A DNA stretch of 64,000 bases from Flavitalea plasmicola. Lineage in GTDB: Bacteria; Bacteroidota; Bacteroidia; Chitinophagales; Chitinophagaceae. Location of the stretch: contig NZ_JAUOTO010000003.1 of the NCBI RefSeq assembly GCF_030546645.1, forward strand, positions 1,022,956 through 1,086,955. Direction: 5' to 3'. Both the position numbers and the translations under genes were made by a program. A model generated the notes under the pieces. That model made no database searches, had not been told where the DNA came from, and was given only the letters and a program-made list of their open reading frames with translations. Below, in pieces: positions 26,677-35,040 of the stretch (position 1 is its first letter; the number at the start of each line of letters is the position of its first letter).

Positions 26677-28453
26677 TGCTATTGCGGGCCAGCAGCCCAA
26701 AAAGACCTCCAACTGGAAGGCCCTGGGCAAGTTGATCAACCTGCTGCCCGAAAAGCGCAGCGTATTGATATGGGCGCTGATCGCCATTCTGTCCTATTCC
26801 GGTCTTACCATGCTGGGACCCTATATCATCGGCCAGACCATCGATAAATATATCCGCAACAGCCAGGATTTCGGCGGCATATTGAAAAACTGCGGCTGGC
26901 TGCTGCTGATCTACGGCGGGGTGCTGGTCTGCGTCTATCTCCGCACTATCCTCATGGGCAGCTTTGGCCAGCACCTGCTGTTCAAGCTTCGCAATACCGT
27001 GTTCAATAAGCTGCAGGAATTGCCGAATGCCTTTTTCGCACAGAATAAGGCCGGCGACCTGATCTCCCGGGTAAACAGCGATACGGACAAGATCAACCAG
27101 TTTTTTTCCCAGTCCCTTATGCAATTTGTCTCCAGTATATTTATCATTACGGGGGCCGCCATCGCCCTGCTGGTGCTCAACTTCCGCCTGGGCCTTGCCA
27201 CGCTTTCCCCTGCCCTGCTAATGTGGGTCTTTACTAAGGTGATCACCCCCTGGGTCAAACGTAAAAATGCCGCCAATCTGAAAAGCGTGGGTGGCCTCAG
27301 CGCCGAGATCCAGGAAAGCCTGGATAATTTCAAGGTCATCATCGCGTTCAACCGCCGTGACTACTTCAGAAATCGTTTTGCCAAAGCCAACAAGGATCAA
27401 TATTCATCTGCGATAAAAGCGGGCCTGGCCAACAATATCTTTATGCCCGTTTATAGCCTGGCATCCAGCCTCGGGCAGCTCATTATGCTGACCTATGGTA
27501 TTTACCTTATAACCACCGGTAACTTTACCACCGGCTTCCTTATCAGCTTTTTCGCATACGTCACTAACTTCTATGACCCGCTGCGTCAGATGGCGGCACT
27601 CTGGGCCAGTTTCCAGGTAGCGCTTGCCGCCTGGGACCGTATTTCCCAGATATTGAACCTGGAATCCGACCTTGCCACTTTCCCCCATACGTCTGACCTT
27701 TCCGTTGCAGGCGCGGCTCCCACCTCAGCCACACCCGCGCTTCTGGAATTCCAGCATGTATCCTTCCACTATCCCGATGGCACGGAAGTCCTCCATAACA
27801 ACAGCTTCCGGCTGGAGAAAGGAAAAACCTACGCCCTGGTAGGCCCCACCGGCGGCGGCAAGACCACCACTGCCAGCCTTATTGCTCGTCTCTATGATCC
27901 TACTGCAGGGCGCATCCTCCTGAACGGGAAAGACCTCCGGTCCTATACGCCCGCAGAAAAGAGCCGTAAAATAGGCTTCATTCTGCAGGAACCCTTCTTG
28001 TTTTCCGGTACCGTAAAGGATAATATCCTCTATGGTAATGAGCAATATCGCGATCTCTCCAATGAAGCGCTGACTGCGGTGATCGAGAAAGCCAACCTGC
28101 AGACGTTATTATCCCGCTTCGATACGGGACTTGAAACTCCCGTAACTTCCGGCGGCGACGGCATCAGCCTGGGCCAGAAACAACTGATCGCCTTCATGCG
28201 TGCCGTGCTCCGTAACCCGGAGCTCCTCATCCTTGACGAAGCGACCGCCAATATTGACACCGTTACGGAAAAAATGCTGGAAGACATCCTGCATAAACTG
28301 CCGGATACCACCACCCGGGTCATTATCGCGCATCGCCTCAATACGATCGAGAATGCCGACGAGATCTTCTTTGTCAATGCAGGCGCCATCACCCGTGCCG
28401 GCTCCCTGGACCAGGCCGTCGACATGCTGCTGCATGGTAAAAGAGTGAGCTAG
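26651..28453 (+). CDS. ABC exporter half-transporter with consensus Walker B
   Basis: 600 aa from the ATG at 26651 (MSNTNYNLNAIAGQQ), inside the end of the upstream gene (26-bp overlap), which points to coupled translation. Membrane domain about residues 40-330 with six helices. The nucleotide-binding domain has Walker A GPTGGGKTT, an altered signature ISLGQKQ (residues 505-511) instead of LSGGQ, Walker B LLILDE with Glu530 and switch His561 in IIAHRL. Its Walker B plus the canonical signature of the partner make the active site, while the partner's Asp496 and this altered signature make the inactive site. Confidence 0.92.
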   Translation: MSNTNYNLNAIAGQQPKKTSNWKALGKLINLLPEKRSVLIWALIAILSYSGLTMLGPYIIGQTIDKYIRNSQDFGGILKNCGWLLLIYGGVLVCVYLRTILMGSFGQHLLFKLRNTVFNKLQELPNAFFAQNKAGDLISRVNSDTDKINQFFSQSLMQFVSSIFIITGAAIALLVLNFRLGLATLSPALLMWVFTKVITPWVKRKNAANLKSVGGLSAEIQESLDNFKVIIAFNRRDYFRNRFAKANKDQYSSAIKAGLANNIFMPVYSLASSLGQLIMLTYGIYLITTGNFTTGFLISFFAYVTNFYDPLRQMAALWASFQVALAAWDRISQILNLESDLATFPHTSDLSVAGAAPTSATPALLEFQHVSFHYPDGTEVLHNNSFRLEKGKTYALVGPTGGGKTTTASLIARLYDPTAGRILLNGKDLRSYTPAEKSRKIGFILQEPFLFSGTVKDNILYGNEQYRDLSNEALTAVIEKANLQTLLSRFDTGLETPVTSGGDGISLGQKQLIAFMRAVLRNPELLILDEATANIDTVTEKMLEDILHKLPDTTTRVIIAHRLNTIENADEIFFVNAGAITRAGSLDQAVDMLLHGKRVS

Positions 28454-28511
28454 CCGGAAATTGAGTTGCAGGATACAGAATTTCATCAGAATAGCACGGT
28501 AATTTGCGCCC

Positions 28512-30998
28512 ATGAAATTCCTTAGCTTCCTGATCGCTGCGATCTTCTTTTCACTGTCCCTTACAGCCCAGCAGGCGGCTTCCGCCGGCAAGGGCAGGAT
28601 CACAGGCCGTATCCTCGACTCAACTACACAAAATCCCGTGGAATACGCCACCATTACCCTGTATGCAACGGGTAATACCAAGCCCCTGAATGGCGCCACC
28701 TCCAATACGAAAGGCGTTTTTACCCTCGACGGCATTACACCGGGCAACTATACGCTTACCATCGGGTTCATCGGCTATCAGCCCCGGTCCACCGGCTCCC
28801 TGACCCTGGATGGCAAAACCATCAATATCTCTCTCGGTGACCTGTTGCTATCGAAAAGACCGGAAGCCCTTCAGTCCGTCACCGTCACTGCCTCGAAAGG
28901 GCTCGTGGAGAATAAAATAGACAAGATGGTCTATAACGCAGAAAAAGACATCACTTCCCAGGGGGGCGTCGCCACCGATATCCTGAAAAAAGTGCCGATG
29001 GTGTCCGTTGACGTGGACGGCAATGTCCAGCTGCAAGGCAACTCGAATATCCTTTTCCTCATCAACGGCAAGCCCTCCAGCATATTCGGCAATAACCTGG
29101 CCGACGCACTCCAGACGATCCCTGCCAGCCAGATAAAGAACATCGAGGTCATCACCAGCCCCGGCGCCCGGTACGATGCGGAAGGCACCGGCGGTATCAT
29201 CAACATCATCCTGAAAGAAAACAAGCTCCGGGGCATCAACGGCAATATCAGCTTAACGGCGGGCAGCCGCCTGGAAAACGGCTCGCTGAACCTGAACGCC
29301 CGCCACGGCAACTTCGGTATGAACGCCTTCTTCAGTGGCAATGCACAGCTGCGCTCCACCAGGATCAACAGCTCCGACCGCCAATCGGATGACACGGCTG
29401 CAGGTACAAAAGACAGGCTGCAGCAACAGGGCAGCAGCAAATTCAACCGGCAGGGTTACGAATCCGGCCTGGGCTTCGACTGGAGCATCGATCACCGCAA
29501 TACCCTCTCCGGCAACATAGGATATGATAATTTCGGCAACACCAATGACGGCTCCTATCTCCAGCAACAAACCGAAACGGTCAGTGCCACCGGCGCTCCC
29601 CTCACGGACTTCAGTTCCCGCGTACGCTCCGGCAGCCGCTTCCAGGGACATTCCCTGGATTACAGCCTTAATTATAAAAGGACATTTCCACAGGAAGATC
29701 GGGAACTGACCATATCCTATGACGGCAGCTATGGCAACAATCACTCGGCCTACCACCAGGCGCAAAGCCTGCCTTCAGGTGATTCCACCTATGCCGGGTC
29801 CAACAGCAACAGCAACGGATATGATCACGAGACGAACTTTCGCCTCGATTACGTCCAACCGCTGGGTGGGAATATAAAACTGGAGACGGGCGGCAGGGTA
29901 CAGATCCGCCAGATCAGCAGCGCTTCCACTGTGAACACGCTGATCCCCTCCTCCGGCAACTATGCCTACGACAGCGGCCAATCCAATGCGCTTTCGTATG
30001 GCCGTCACGTATATGCCGGCTATGCTTCCCTTGCCCTGCCCCTTTTCAAATGGCTGGACGTCAAAGGCGGGATCAGGTACGAACGCACGGAGACCGATGC
30101 CGAATTCAGCAAGGCGGCCGGCACCCGTATTCCCGGCTACAATACTTTCGCTCCTTCCCTCATCCTCTCTCATAGCTTTGAAAATGAGCAAACGGTCAAA
30201 ATAGCGTATACTAAAAGGATCCAGCGACCGAACTACAGGTTCCTCAATCCTTATATAAATGCCAGCGACCCGAAGAACATCGTCACTGGCAATCCTTACC
30301 TGCAGCCTGAGATCGGCAACAACATCGATATCACCTGGAGTAAATCCTTTGAGAAAGGCAGCGCCCTGAACGTCGTCCTGTTCTATCGCGGCAGTCAGCA
30401 TGACATCCAGCCCTTCGTAACCTACTATCCGGAATACAGCATCGGCGATTCGGTTTACGCCAACACCTCCGTCAGCGTGCCGATGAACGTGGGCTCGGAA
30501 AACAACTACGGATTGAATATTTACGGCTCCGTTCCCATCGGCCCGAAGCTCAATATCCGCAGTAACCTTTCCTTTTTCGACAGGTATATCACCACTGGCA
30601 GCCTGGGCGGGGGCAACGTCACCAGCTTTAATTACCGCCTCAACATGAATGCCGCTTACCAGCTCAGCAATACCTTTATATTGGAGTTCTTCGGCAATTT
30701 CAATTCACCCCGCAATGAGCTCCAGGGGAAATATCCCTCTTTTACCTCCTATAACTTTGCTTTCCGCAAACAGATCTGGAATAAAAAAGGCAGCATCGCC
30801 TTTTCCGCCACTAACCCCTTCGCGTCCAGCGTGCGCCAGGAGACTACTGTCACGGGTGCAAATTTTAGGTTAAATACGCTGCAGCAGGTGCCTTACCGGT
30901 CATTTGGCATTAACTTTACCTACAAATTCGGAAAGCTGGAATTCCGGAAAGAGAAGGAAGAGCCGAAGGAGTTGCCGGCGCTGCCCGATAATGGTTGA
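28512..30998 (+). CDS. TonB-dependent outer-membrane receptor (no SusD partner)
   Basis: 828 aa with a signal peptide (MKFLSFLIAAIFFSLSLTAQ). A carboxypeptidase-regulatory-like domain covers about residues 30-110 (GRITGRILDSTTQNPVEYATITLYAT), the plug about 120-220 (LQSVTVTASKGLVENKIDKMVYNAEKD, GTGGIINIILKENKLRG), and the rest is a barrel of the outer-membrane beta-barrel family 3 type (KIAYTKRIQRPNYRFLNPYIN). It has no STN domain and no SusD neighbour, so it differs from the PUL receptors and more likely takes up a siderophore, peptide or small molecule, or has a structural role. The start follows TAATTTGCGCCC directly, so the message may be leaderless. Probably co-transcribed with the next gene (26 bp). 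Confidence 0.9.
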   Translation: MKFLSFLIAAIFFSLSLTAQQAASAGKGRITGRILDSTTQNPVEYATITLYATGNTKPLNGATSNTKGVFTLDGITPGNYTLTIGFIGYQPRSTGSLTLDGKTINISLGDLLLSKRPEALQSVTVTASKGLVENKIDKMVYNAEKDITSQGGVATDILKKVPMVSVDVDGNVQLQGNSNILFLINGKPSSIFGNNLADALQTIPASQIKNIEVITSPGARYDAEGTGGIINIILKENKLRGINGNISLTAGSRLENGSLNLNARHGNFGMNAFFSGNAQLRSTRINSSDRQSDDTAAGTKDRLQQQGSSKFNRQGYESGLGFDWSIDHRNTLSGNIGYDNFGNTNDGSYLQQQTETVSATGAPLTDFSSRVRSGSRFQGHSLDYSLNYKRTFPQEDRELTISYDGSYGNNHSAYHQAQSLPSGDSTYAGSNSNSNGYDHETNFRLDYVQPLGGNIKLETGGRVQIRQISSASTVNTLIPSSGNYAYDSGQSNALSYGRHVYAGYASLALPLFKWLDVKGGIRYERTETDAEFSKAAGTRIPGYNTFAPSLILSHSFENEQTVKIAYTKRIQRPNYRFLNPYINASDPKNIVTGNPYLQPEIGNNIDITWSKSFEKGSALNVVLFYRGSQHDIQPFVTYYPEYSIGDSVYANTSVSVPMNVGSENNYGLNIYGSVPIGPKLNIRSNLSFFDRYITTGSLGGGNVTSFNYRLNMNAAYQLSNTFILEFFGNFNSPRNELQGKYPSFTSYNFAFRKQIWNKKGSIAFSATNPFASSVRQETTVTGANFRLNTLQQVPYRSFGINFTYKFGKLEFRKEKEEPKELPALPDNG

Positions 30999-31024
30999 CC
31001 TATGCCTAAACAAACCCACCCCAT

Positions 31025-32038
31025 ATGCCTTGCCTACGTTCCTATTTGTCTTCAGTATTTTTGCTCATATTGCTCAACTCAGCTGTAAGGGCCCAAACGC
31101 ATTCCTTCCAGCTGATCCAGACATTCCGCATCGGAAGTCCCGGCGGATGGGATTATATCGCCACAGGGCCTGACAATAAACTATACGTTTCCCATGGCAC
31201 CCATGTGGTGATCCTGGACAAAAAAAAAGGCGACTCCGTGGGTGTCATCCCGAATACCCCCGGCGTCCATGGCATCGCCTTTTGTGAAGCCCTCGGCAAG
31301 GGGTACACGAGTAATGGCCGCACCAACAGCGTCAGCGTCTTTGAAATAAGAACAGGACGGGTCCTGAACCAGATCCCCACGGGACAGAACCCCGATGCCA
31401 TTCTTTTCGAGCCGTTCACCAGGACGATCGTCACCTGCAATGGGCGCAGCCATGACCTCAGCGTCATCGATCCCGCAACAGAGCAGGTCATCGCCACCAT
31501 CTTCCTGGACGGAAAGCCCGAGACCGCCGTCTCCGACGAGGCCGGCAGACTCTTTGTCAACATAGAGGATAAGAATGAGATCACCGTGGTGGACATGGTC
31601 CATAAGAGCATCCTCGCCAACTGGTCGCTGGCTCCGGGTGACGGACCCACAGGACTGGCCATCGACAGAAAGAACAAAAGACTTTTTGCGGGTTGCGACA
31701 AATGGCTCATGGTAATGGACGCAGGTACGGGCAATATCCTGGCAAAGCTTCCCATTGCAGATGGCTGCGACGGCGTCGTATTCGATTCCCGGCTAAAAGA
31801 TATTTTCGCCTCCTGCGGAGAAGGGTTGCTGACCGTTGTCCATGAAAGCTCCCCATCATCATTCCAGGTAATTGCCAATGTCCCTACCAGGCGCAGCGCC
31901 CGCACCCTGGCCATCGACGAAAAAGAGCACAGGATATTCCTTCCTGCTGCCGAAATGGAAAAAGGCGGCATGGGTGAAAAGCTTCGGTCGCTGCCGGGTA
32001 CATTTGAGGTCCTTGTCGTCGCTAAGCGTAAGCACTAG
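31025..32038 (+). CDS. YncE-like secreted beta-propeller protein
   Basis: 337 aa. Signal peptide LSSVFLLILLNSAVRAQ. The mature protein is built of seven-bladed propeller repeats with the YVTN-like pattern: NKLYVSHGTHVVILDKKKGDSVGVIPN, KGYTSNGRTNSVSVFEIRTGRVLNQIPTGQNPDAILFEP, DLSVIDPATEQVIATIFLDGKPETAVSDEAGRLFVN, NEITVVDMVHKSILANW. Such YncE-family proteins are periplasmic or surface proteins of unclear function. It follows the TonB receptor at 26 bp, suggesting a shared role in uptake of the same ligand. Confidence 0.82.
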   Translation: MPCLRSYLSSVFLLILLNSAVRAQTHSFQLIQTFRIGSPGGWDYIATGPDNKLYVSHGTHVVILDKKKGDSVGVIPNTPGVHGIAFCEALGKGYTSNGRTNSVSVFEIRTGRVLNQIPTGQNPDAILFEPFTRTIVTCNGRSHDLSVIDPATEQVIATIFLDGKPETAVSDEAGRLFVNIEDKNEITVVDMVHKSILANWSLAPGDGPTGLAIDRKNKRLFAGCDKWLMVMDAGTGNILAKLPIADGCDGVVFDSRLKDIFASCGEGLLTVVHESSPSSFQVIANVPTRRSARTLAIDEKEHRIFLPAAEMEKGGMGEKLRSLPGTFEVLVVAKRKH

Positions 32039-32070
32039 CTAATGGCTACCTGGCTCGAATTGCCCATTTT

Positions 32071-32097
32071 TCGTTATATTGTACATACAATAAACGA
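32071..32097. promoter_or_regulatory. palindromic operator candidate before the pyrimidine operon
   Basis: TATTGT (32077-32082), ACAT, ACAATA (32087-32092) is a perfect 6-bp inverted repeat. It extends outwards to TCGTT and AACGA with a single extra base in the left arm, giving a 27-bp near-palindrome that ends 2 bp before the mmsA ATG. There is no T-tract after it, so it is not a terminator; a repressor or activator site for the operon is the likely reading. Confidence 0.5.
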
Positions 32098-32099
32098 TT

Positions 32100-33617
32100 A
32101 TGGCAACAGCTACCTCTCATACAGCCGATGAAGCCCGGACTTCACGTCCGGCGTCAGCCCTTCCCAAATATGGCCGCCTGAAGAATTTCGTGGGGGGCGC
32201 CTTCATTGATGTCCCCGGACGGAGCATGTCCGTCATCTCTCCCCTTGACGGCTCCTTCCTGGCCGAAATGCCCTGCTCCTCCGCGGCCGACCTCGACCTG
32301 GCGGTAAAAGCCGCACAGGCCGCCTTTCCTGCCTGGAGCAGGACCCCCATCAAGGAAAGAGTCCAGGTGTTGTTCCGGTACAGGCATTTACTGGAGAAGC
32401 ATATGCAGGATCTGGCCGCCCTGGTCAGTGAAGAGAATGGTAAGACACTGGGCGAGGCCGTCGCCGAGATAGAGAAATGCGTAGAGCTCACCGAATTTGC
32501 CACCTCCCTGCCCCAGCTGGTGACGGGTGAGGTGCTGGAAGTGAGCAAGGGCGTGGAATGCCGTACGGAACATCCTCCCCTGGGCGTCGTCGCCTCCATC
32601 GTCCCCTTCAACTTCCCTGCCATGGTGCCCAACTGGACCATGCCCAATGCCCTGGCGCTGGGCAACTGCATGATCATAAAACCCTCCGAGAAAGTTCCGC
32701 TCAGCCTTGTGCGGCTGGCCGAACTACTGCAGGAAGCCGGGCTGCCGGAAGGTGTGTTCAATATCGTCAATGGCGACAGCGAAGTAGTAGAGGCCATCTG
32801 CGACCATCCCGGCATCGAAGCCATCTCCTTCGTAGGCTCGACAAAAGTGGCCAAGCTGGTCTATCGCCGCGCTACGAATAACCTTAAACGTTGCCTGGCC
32901 CTGGGTGGCGCAAAAAATCACCTGCTGGTGCTGCCGGATGCGAAACCCGAAATGACGGCCCAGAATGTGGCCGCTTCCATGAGCGGCTGCGCGGGACAAC
33001 GCTGTATGGCCGCTTCCGCTATGATCGGCGTGGGCGCAATAGACCATATCATAGAAAAGATCTGTGAAGAGGCCCGCCGCATCATCCCTGGCCGCAACCT
33101 GGGAGCAGTCATCAATGCCGAAGCGAAAGAAAGGATCGAGCGTTATATCACCGAGGCCGAACAGCAGGGAGCAAAAGTCCTCGTCGACGGCCGCGGCGCC
33201 ACTGTTGAAGGAAAAGACAAAGGCACCTACGTAGGCCCCACCGTCATCGACGGAGTAAAACCCCACATGGCCATCGCCCGCGAAGAGGTCTTCGGCCCCG
33301 TCATCAGCATTATGCGCGTGGATACCCTGGACGAAGCCCTAGCCATCGAGAACGCCAATCCCTATGGGAATGCCGCGGCTGTATTCACCCAGAACGGCGG
33401 CTACGCCCGTTACGTCATTGACCGTGCCTCCGCCGGTATGGTGGGCGTGAACGTGGGTGTCCCCGTGCCCCGCGAACCCTTCTCTTTCGGAGGATGGAAC
33501 GAAAGCAAGTTCGGTGTGGGCGACATCACGGGCAAAAGCTCCATCGAATTCTGGACCAGGTTGAAGAAAAGCACTGTGAAATGGAATCCGGAAGCAGGCA
33601 TTAACTGGATGAGCTAA
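32100..33617 (+). CDS. mmsA: CoA-acylating (methyl)malonate-semialdehyde dehydrogenase
   Basis: 505 aa aldehyde dehydrogenase. The MmsA subgroup marks are clear: VISPLDGSFLAEMP, PLGVVASIVPFNFPAMVPNW, KPSEKVPLSLVRLAELLQEAG, FVGSTKVAKLVYRRA, KNHLLVLPDA, and GCAGQRCMAAS with catalytic Cys302. It converts malonate semialdehyde to acetyl-CoA and CO2, or methylmalonate semialdehyde to propionyl-CoA, with NAD and CoA. As first gene of the pyrimidine operon it performs the last step for carbon from uracil (via beta-alanine) and thymine (via beta-aminoisobutyrate). The palindrome at 32071-32097 lies just upstream. Confidence 0.93.
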   Translation: MATATSHTADEARTSRPASALPKYGRLKNFVGGAFIDVPGRSMSVISPLDGSFLAEMPCSSAADLDLAVKAAQAAFPAWSRTPIKERVQVLFRYRHLLEKHMQDLAALVSEENGKTLGEAVAEIEKCVELTEFATSLPQLVTGEVLEVSKGVECRTEHPPLGVVASIVPFNFPAMVPNWTMPNALALGNCMIIKPSEKVPLSLVRLAELLQEAGLPEGVFNIVNGDSEVVEAICDHPGIEAISFVGSTKVAKLVYRRATNNLKRCLALGGAKNHLLVLPDAKPEMTAQNVAASMSGCAGQRCMAASAMIGVGAIDHIIEKICEEARRIIPGRNLGAVINAEAKERIERYITEAEQQGAKVLVDGRGATVEGKDKGTYVGPTVIDGVKPHMAIAREEVFGPVISIMRVDTLDEALAIENANPYGNAAAVFTQNGGYARYVIDRASAGMVGVNVGVPVPREPFSFGGWNESKFGVGDITGKSSIEFWTRLKKSTVKWNPEAGINWMS

Positions 33618-33653
33618 TTTATTTTAAAAACTTTATCTTAAATAAAACCGCAT

Positions 33654-35012
33654 ATGGCCTCAAGCGCACCTACTATGTCCGAGACCCAGGAGATCCTGCA
33701 AGACAACCTGGACTACACCCTTTTCTCCTGGAGTAAACAGAAAGGCATCAACCCCATTGCCGTCAAATATGCCGAAGGCGTCTACCTCTACGATTATGAT
33801 GGCAAACGTTACCTGGACTTTTCCTCCGGCCTGATGAACGTCAACATCGGTCACGGCAACCAGCGTGTCACCGCCGCCGTCGCCCGGCAAATGCAGGAAG
33901 TGAGCTATGTCACGCCCAGCTGCGTCACCCGGGCCCGGGGCGAGCTGGGCCGGCGCCTGGCGGAGATCACCCCGGGCAATCTGCAAAAGACCCTCTTTAC
34001 GGTGTGTGGCGCCACGGCCATTGACAACGCCATCAAGCTGGCAAGAATGTATACAGGACGGCACAAGATCATTGCCCGCTACCGGGCCTTTCATGGCGCC
34101 TCTTACGGCGCAATGACTGCGGGCGGCGATCCCCGTAAGCTGGCGGCCGACGCCCAGCAAATGCCGAACGTCGTACATGTGGAAGACCCCTATTGCTACC
34201 GCTGTCCCTGGGGCAAGGAGATCACCTCCTGCCACCGGGAATGCGTAAGTCATATACAGCGGATCATCGAGTTCGAAGGTCCCGCGAACGTCGCGGCGAT
34301 CCTGATGGAAGGCGAGAGTGGCAGCTCGGGCTGCATCAAATACCCGCCGGATTATCTGCAAAAGATCAGGGCGCTCTGCGACCAGCACGGCATTCTCCTC
34401 ATCATGGATGAAGTGATGAGCGGTTTCGGACGGACAGGCAAATGGTTCGCGGCAGAATTACACGGCATCGTTCCGGATATGATCGCCACCGCCAAAGGCA
34501 TCACAGCCGGCTATCTTCCCCTGGGGGCCCTTATCGTTACAGATAAGATCGCCGATCACTTCAATGACCGCGCCCTTATGCTGGGCCTGACCTATTCCGC
34601 TCACCCCGTAGCCTGCGCCGCCGGCGTGGAAGTGCTGAAGATCTATGAGGACGAGCACCTGATAGAAAACGCAGCGGAAATGGGCCGTTATATCGATCAT
34701 TGCATGGAAGTGCTTAAACAACGGCATCCGTCCATAGGCGATTTCCGCAACACAGGTCTCCTGGGGTGCATAGAACTGGTAAAGAACAGGACTACCAAAG
34801 AGCCGATGGCCCCCTTTAATGCGAAGCCGGATGAAATGACGGTAATGAACCAGGTGGCTGCCCGCCTCCGGCAGCTGGGAATGTACACTTTTGTCAGATG
34901 GAACTATATCTTTATCGCACCTCCGCTGTCAATCAACCGCGAACAGGTGGACGAAGGGCTGGCCATCATCAGCGACGCCCTCACCATCGCTGACGCTCAC
35001 ACGCAATCCTAA
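33654..35012 (+). CDS. class III aminotransferase, probable beta-alanine/beta-aminoisobutyrate transaminase
   Basis: 452 aa, PLP-dependent fold type I. Landmarks: GLMNVNIGHGNQRV, FTVCGATAIDNAIKLARMYTG, RAFHGASYGAM, LIMDEVMSGFGRTG with Asp252, and the Schiff-base Lys281 in ATAKGITAGYLPLGA. An insertion near residues 180-200 carries four closely spaced Cys (PYCYRCPWGKEITSCHREC). In this operon it should move the amino group of beta-alanine or beta-aminoisobutyrate to pyruvate or 2-oxoglutarate and hand malonate semialdehyde to MmsA. The start at 33654 is followed by a second ATG five codons in; both are possible. Confidence 0.87.
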   Translation: MASSAPTMSETQEILQDNLDYTLFSWSKQKGINPIAVKYAEGVYLYDYDGKRYLDFSSGLMNVNIGHGNQRVTAAVARQMQEVSYVTPSCVTRARGELGRRLAEITPGNLQKTLFTVCGATAIDNAIKLARMYTGRHKIIARYRAFHGASYGAMTAGGDPRKLAADAQQMPNVVHVEDPYCYRCPWGKEITSCHRECVSHIQRIIEFEGPANVAAILMEGESGSSGCIKYPPDYLQKIRALCDQHGILLIMDEVMSGFGRTGKWFAAELHGIVPDMIATAKGITAGYLPLGALIVTDKIADHFNDRALMLGLTYSAHPVACAAGVEVLKIYEDEHLIENAAEMGRYIDHCMEVLKQRHPSIGDFRNTGLLGCIELVKNRTTKEPMAPFNAKPDEMTVMNQVAARLRQLGMYTFVRWNYIFIAPPLSINREQVDEGLAIISDALTIADAHTQS

Positions 35013-35040
35013 CGCACGATAACCCAAAGACACAACTGCT

